In this document: positions 60,958 through 64,000 of the stretch, in pieces
How the letters are laid out: each line of letters starts with the position of its first letter
Numbering within the stretch: the stretch's first letter is position 1
Source: Pseudosulfitobacter pseudonitzschiae
Lineage (GTDB): Bacteria; Pseudomonadota; Alphaproteobacteria; Rhodobacterales; Rhodobacteraceae
Length of the DNA: 64,000 nucleotides
Reading direction: 5' to 3'
Assembly: GCF_002222635.1 (NCBI RefSeq)
Contig: NZ_CP022415.1
Coordinates: 3,410,001-3,474,000 of the forward strand
The notes under the pieces: model-generated
What the model was told of the DNA's origin: nothing
The model's database searches: none
Seen by the model: only the letters and a program-made list of their open reading frames with translations
Translations under genes and position numbers: made by a program

Positions 60958-61863
60958 TTACCAGTCCGACGGTCCCTTGTCGGCAAACTCGTGCACCAGA
61001 AAGTCAATGAACGCGCGCACTTTGGGCTGGGTAAACCGGCCTGGCGGATAAACGGCATAGATGCCTTGGCTGTCCATCGGCAGATCGGGCATGGCGTCTT
61101 CGACCAGACCTTTTTCCATCGCATCCGAATAGAGGAACGATGGCAAATAGGCGATTCCAAGCCCCGAGATGGCCGCGTTCAACAACGATTGCCCGTCGTT
61201 GACCGACAACCAGCCCGCGGTGCGCACCTGACGTTTTTCGCCTGACGGGGCGGTCAGTTTCCACACATTGCCAGATGACTGGTTGGAATAATGCAGCAGC
61301 TTGTGATTGTTCAGATCGTCGATTTTCTCGGGCTTGCCGTATTTTTCGAAATAGGCAGGCGATGCGATCATGCGTTTGGTGGTTTCCGTCAGCTTGCGGG
61401 CGCGCAATGTACTGTCTTCAAGTTCACCAATGCGCACGGCCATGTCGAACCCTTCCGAGATCAGTTCGACATAACGGTTGTTCAGCACCATGTTCACGGT
61501 GATGTCGGGGAAATCTTCCAGAAACGATGACAGCGCCGGTGACAGGTGGTTGACGCCAAAGTCGGTCGCAACGCTGATCCGCAACAGACCGGAGGGCGCC
61601 GATTGCATCGAGGTGACCAAAGCGTCGGCCTCGCCTGCGTCGTTCAGAACACGGCGCGCACGGTCGTAGTAGGCCAGACCGATCTCGGTTGGGGACACGC
61701 GCCGCGTCGTGCGGTTCAGCAGCCGTGCGCCAAGGCGCGCTTCCAGCGAGGAGACGTGCTTTGAGACAGCTGATTTGGAGATGCCCATCTTCTTGGCCGC
61801 ATCAGTGAATCCGCCCTGATCCACGACCGTGGCAAAAGCTTCCATTTCTGTTAGGCGGTCCAT
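60958..61863 (-). CDS. LysR-type transcriptional regulator
   Basis: 301 residues. The N-terminal winged helix reads MEAFATVVDQGGFTDAAKKMGISKSAVSKHV then SSLEARLGARLLNRTTRRVSPTE, and the effector-binding domain fills the rest. It belongs to the DhaR/YhjC-like group with RRVSPTEIGLAYYDRARRVL. Target genes and inducer are unknown: the adjacent genes diverge or converge away without an obvious operator. Its own promoter region is the AT-rich 61864-62205 stretch. Confidence 0.94.
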   Translation of the reverse strand: MDRLTEMEAFATVVDQGGFTDAAKKMGISKSAVSKHVSSLEARLGARLLNRTTRRVSPTEIGLAYYDRARRVLNDAGEADALVTSMQSAPSGLLRISVATDFGVNHLSPALSSFLEDFPDITVNMVLNNRYVELISEGFDMAVRIGELEDSTLRARKLTETTKRMIASPAYFEKYGKPEKIDDLNNHKLLHYSNQSSGNVWKLTAPSGEKRQVRTAGWLSVNDGQSLLNAAISGLGIAYLPSFLYSDAMEKGLVEDAMPDLPMDSQGIYAVYPPGRFTQPKVRAFIDFLVHEFADKGPSDW

Positions 61864-62205
61864 GCCGTCCCCTTTTCTCGGTATTCGTTTCTAAGGGGTG
61901 TATCGCCCCCAATCAGGGCAAGATCGGGGCAAGGGTGGGATAATCTTGGGGTAATTGGGGCTTCGTTGCAGGCACGGAAACGCGAGAACGCAGTGTTTCC
62001 CAATGGGTGAAATCCTGTAGAAATATGAAATATAATGGAAATATTGGATGCCAATGCGCGATCCAAACCGTTTCTTTCCCTAAAGTGCGGCCTTGGTCCT
62101 AATTTGTATTGTTGAAAAAAGCGCACAGAGCGCGGGGCAATGTTGCCTAAAATTTAACATATCATGGGCAGGCTTGGCTTGGATACGGGCAGAACAGTGC
62201 CTGCG
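61864..62205. other. Non-coding region upstream of the LysR gene
   Basis: About 340 bases between the LysR start and the ZntB-like stop. It contains repeated short GGGGT/GGGGC tracts near 61897-61965 and AT-rich sequence near 62020-62060. I find no gene or structured RNA on either strand. It probably holds the LysR promoter. Confidence 0.5.
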
Positions 62206-63144
62206 TCAGATCCACTTGAACCAGCGCATGACCACAAACGTCATCAAAGTGATGCCCAGCATCGACAGGCAGAGAATCGCAAAGGCGGCGGGGCTGTCCA
62301 CGCCGGGCATACCGCCCACATTGACACCGAACAGACCAGTGATGAACCCCAGCGGCAGAAATGTCGCCGCGACAATGCTTAGAATATAGCTGTTGCGGTT
62401 CTGCGCTGCGGCAGCTTGTGCCGCGTGGTGGTCGTTGATTGCAGTCAGACGACCCTGAAGCGAATCCAGTTCTTCGACAGTCAGCATAGCAAGGTTGGCC
62501 AGCTCGCGGCGGTGCAGGGCGTTGTTGCCCAAAGGTGTGTCGGTGGCCGCAAGTGCCATCAGCGCATCGCGCTGCGGCCCAAGATACCGGCGCAAGCGGA
62601 TCGCGGTACGGCGCAGGCTGGCAAGGTTTTCGGGCAGCGGCGCGTCGTCATCGTCGTGAATGGCGTCTTCCAGATCGTCCACTTGGTCGGCCAGTTCAAA
62701 CACAGTGCTTTGGATTCGCTCGGTCAGGCGACTGGCCAGCGTTTCAACAAAGGCGGCACTGCTGTCAGGGGCGGCACCGGCTTCGATTTCTTGACGCAGG
62801 TCTTCTATGGCGAACACGCGGCGCATCCGGACGGTGACCACGGTCTGATCGGTCACCCACATGCGCACGGCCACCATCTGGTCGGCGGGGCCGTCAGCGT
62901 TCAGATTGACGCCGCGCAGGTTCAACATCAGCCCGCCGTCATGCACATCACAACGCGGCCGCGTTTCGGTTTGCAGCAAAGCACCGGCAGGAATGGGATG
63001 AAGGTGGGCATTGACCCACTTCGGCAGTTCGGCGTCCTTGAGATCGAAGTGGAACCAGCGATAGCCGTTTTTACCTGTGGGTGACGTGCCGGTGGTGGGC
63101 GTCGCGGTCCCGTCGGGCAGGATGTCATAGGTATAAAGCGGCAT
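62206..63144 (-). CDS. CorA/ZntB-like zinc or magnesium transporter
   Basis: 312 residues from ATG 63144. A large cytoplasmic N-terminal domain is followed by two C-terminal helices with the signature GLFGVNVGG (GVN in place of the CorA GMN, closer to the GIN of ZntB). The C-terminal helix ends in WFKWI. Likely a metal-ion channel of the inner membrane; zinc efflux or uptake is suggested by the ZntB similarity. It follows the ArsR gene by four bases. Confidence 0.9.
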   Translation of the reverse strand: MPLYTYDILPDGTATPTTGTSPTGKNGYRWFHFDLKDAELPKWVNAHLHPIPAGALLQTETRPRCDVHDGGLMLNLRGVNLNADGPADQMVAVRMWVTDQTVVTVRMRRVFAIEDLRQEIEAGAAPDSSAAFVETLASRLTERIQSTVFELADQVDDLEDAIHDDDDAPLPENLASLRRTAIRLRRYLGPQRDALMALAATDTPLGNNALHRRELANLAMLTVEELDSLQGRLTAINDHHAAQAAAAQNRNSYILSIVAATFLPLGFITGLFGVNVGGMPGVDSPAAFAILCLSMLGITLMTFVVMRWFKWI

Positions 63145-63148
63145 AAGC

Positions 63149-63835
63149 TTAGTCCAGTATCGGAAAAGTGGCATCAAAGGCGGCGCGGCCCTTGGATGAA
63201 AATCGGATGATGCGGGTATCTGGAACGCGCGCAACCCAGCCCAATGTCTCGAAATGACTTAGTAAAGCGCGGCCCAGTTTACCCGCCAAATGCGAGCGCC
63301 GCGCGCTCCAGTCCAGGCATTCACGGCACATAGGCGCGCGGGAATGCGCAAGTGTGTCGAGCGGAAGGCCAAGGCTTTGCATCAGTTCTGCACCTTTGGC
63401 GGTCAGATCCAACCCCTGTGCGCCGTGGGCGATCTGGCCCTTGGATGCAAGCGCGCGGAACATCTGCACGCCGGTGTCGCCTGCAAGGTGGTTATAGCAG
63501 ACGCGCGCGGTGCGCAGTTCGATGTCTTTCGGCCCCTGACGGGTGCGCAAATGGCCGTGATTGGCGGCCAGCCCCATCATTGCCTCGATGGTGTGGGCCA
63601 CCTCTTCGGTGGCCAGCGCGAAATAGCGGTGTCGCCCCTGTTTGCGGCGCAGCAGCAGACCGCCCTGTTCCAGCTTGGCCAGATGCGAAGATGCGGTTGC
63701 AGCGGTCACGCCCGCTTCTGCGGCCAGTTCCGATGCCGTCAGCGCACGGCCCGACATCAGCGCCGTCAGGATATTGGCGCGGGCGGGGTCGCCCATCAAC
63801 ATGGCGATCTGTGTAAAATCGGGGCCTTCTTTCAT
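63149..63835 (-). CDS. ArsR-type winged-helix transcriptional regulator
   Basis: 228 residues. The winged helix is DPARANILTALMSGRALTASELAAEAGVTAATASSHLAKLEQGGLLLRRKQGRHRYF, in pieces here: LTASELAAEAGVTAATASS is the recognition region. The C-terminal half is longer than in small ArsR sensors and has a CxxC-like MCRECLDWSARRSHL, which could bind metal or sense redox. It diverges from a NIPSNAP gene and precedes the transporter gene in an operon, both of which it may control. Confidence 0.9.
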   Translation of the reverse strand: MKEGPDFTQIAMLMGDPARANILTALMSGRALTASELAAEAGVTAATASSHLAKLEQGGLLLRRKQGRHRYFALATEEVAHTIEAMMGLAANHGHLRTRQGPKDIELRTARVCYNHLAGDTGVQMFRALASKGQIAHGAQGLDLTAKGAELMQSLGLPLDTLAHSRAPMCRECLDWSARRSHLAGKLGRALLSHFETLGWVARVPDTRIIRFSSKGRAAFDATFPILD

Positions 63836-63905
63836 ACTTTGATGTTAATCGAAGCATTCCCGTCCGGCAATCGCGTATCACCACACAGCAACAAGGAGAC
63901 TGACT

Positions 63906-64000
63906 ATGCTGACCTGTGTGATCCGTTACCAGATCGACCCGACCCAACCGGACGCCTTTGCGCAATATGCGCGCAACTGGGGGCAGGTGATCCCGCGCTG
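63906..64000 (+). CDS. NIPSNAP family protein, C-terminus beyond the window
   Basis: Only the first 31 codons are visible. [20 protein letters not shown] then [12 protein letters not shown] matches the start of NIPSNAP ferredoxin-like (dimeric alpha/beta-barrel) proteins, whose function in bacteria is unclear. AAGGAGACTGACT precedes the ATG. It diverges from the ArsR gene by 70 bases. Confidence 0.75.
   Translation, partial: MLTCVIRYQIDPTQPDAFAQYARNWGQVIPR

Noticed and set aside
1-64000. CRISPR arrays, insertion sequences, rRNA genes
   Set aside because: No regularly spaced direct repeats, transposase motifs or rRNA signatures were seen anywhere in the window.

Overview
This 64 kb window is chromosomal DNA from an alphaproteobacterium of the Rhodobacterales, most likely the roseobacter group. 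That rests on overall gene content and order (leuC-leuD-leuB neighbourhood, glcDEF, creatinase, DUF6638/DUF1523-type proteins, DUF599, a GT14/DUF5928-type glycosyltransferase), high GC, dense operons with ATGA/GTGA stop-start overlaps, and a recurring roseobacter-style intergenic motif. No genus is assigned. I see no prophage, insertion sequence, CRISPR array or rRNA operon. One tRNA gene (Pro, CGG) is present.

Layout. 1-4.5 kb (minus): amidase cut by the window edge, agmatine deiminase, ProC-like reductase, tRNA-Pro, DMT exporter. 4.6-11.1 kb (minus): leucine biosynthesis leuC, a glycosyltransferase-like gene, leuD, then a membrane-protein gene broken by a 14-bp tandem duplication, a secreted endonuclease/phosphatase-family protein, and leuB; a 28-codon leader ORF with its own promoter and hairpin lies before leuC. 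11.3-15.7 kb: MscS channel, Sel1-repeat protein, rsfS-rlmH, DUF599 protein. 15.8-20.2 kb (plus): glycolate oxidase glcD-glcE-(small membrane protein)-glcF behind a palindromic operator. 20.2-25.6 kb: secreted serine protease, Hsp20 with a heat-shock-type promoter, succinate-semialdehyde dehydrogenase, alpha/beta hydrolase, creatinase.

25.8-33.1 kb (plus) is the most unusual region. It is a seven-gene operon of mostly uncharacterised proteins: a coiled-coil protein, an unknown 371-aa protein, an AAA+ ATPase, a low-GC gene with a HEPN-like Rx4H motif, a DUF6638-like protein, a small membrane protein and a DUF1523 membrane protein. The low-GC gene is joined to both neighbours by four-base start/stop overlaps, as if an effector had been inserted into an older ATPase operon.

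33.1-42.1 kb: secreted protein, L,D-transpeptidase, GT14 glycosyltransferase divergent from a sulfotransferase, SGNH hydrolase, smpB, mercaptopyruvate sulfurtransferase with an aromatic aminotransferase, amtB-glnK. 42.3-49.2 kb: PBP1A, MlaC/MlaA-like lipid-transport pair, type I secretion ABC transporter with its HlyD-type adaptor. 49.3-56.3 kb: RidA, glycerophosphodiesterase, PGNNAT-type acyltransferase, pterin dehydratase, MscS, peroxiredoxin, ferredoxin-reductase-like flavoprotein, rsmD, TupA-like tungstate-binding protein. 56.3-64 kb: map, sfsA, CinA/MoaB-like protein, acetyltransferase, AhpD-like protein, OmpA protein, LysR regulator, ZntB/CorA transporter, ArsR regulator and the start of a NIPSNAP gene.

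Functional themes are branched-chain amino acid synthesis, use of small organic and nitrogenous compounds (glycolate, creatine, agmatine, ammonium, succinate semialdehyde), and envelope building or remodelling. All functions are read from the sequence and family knowledge without database searches.
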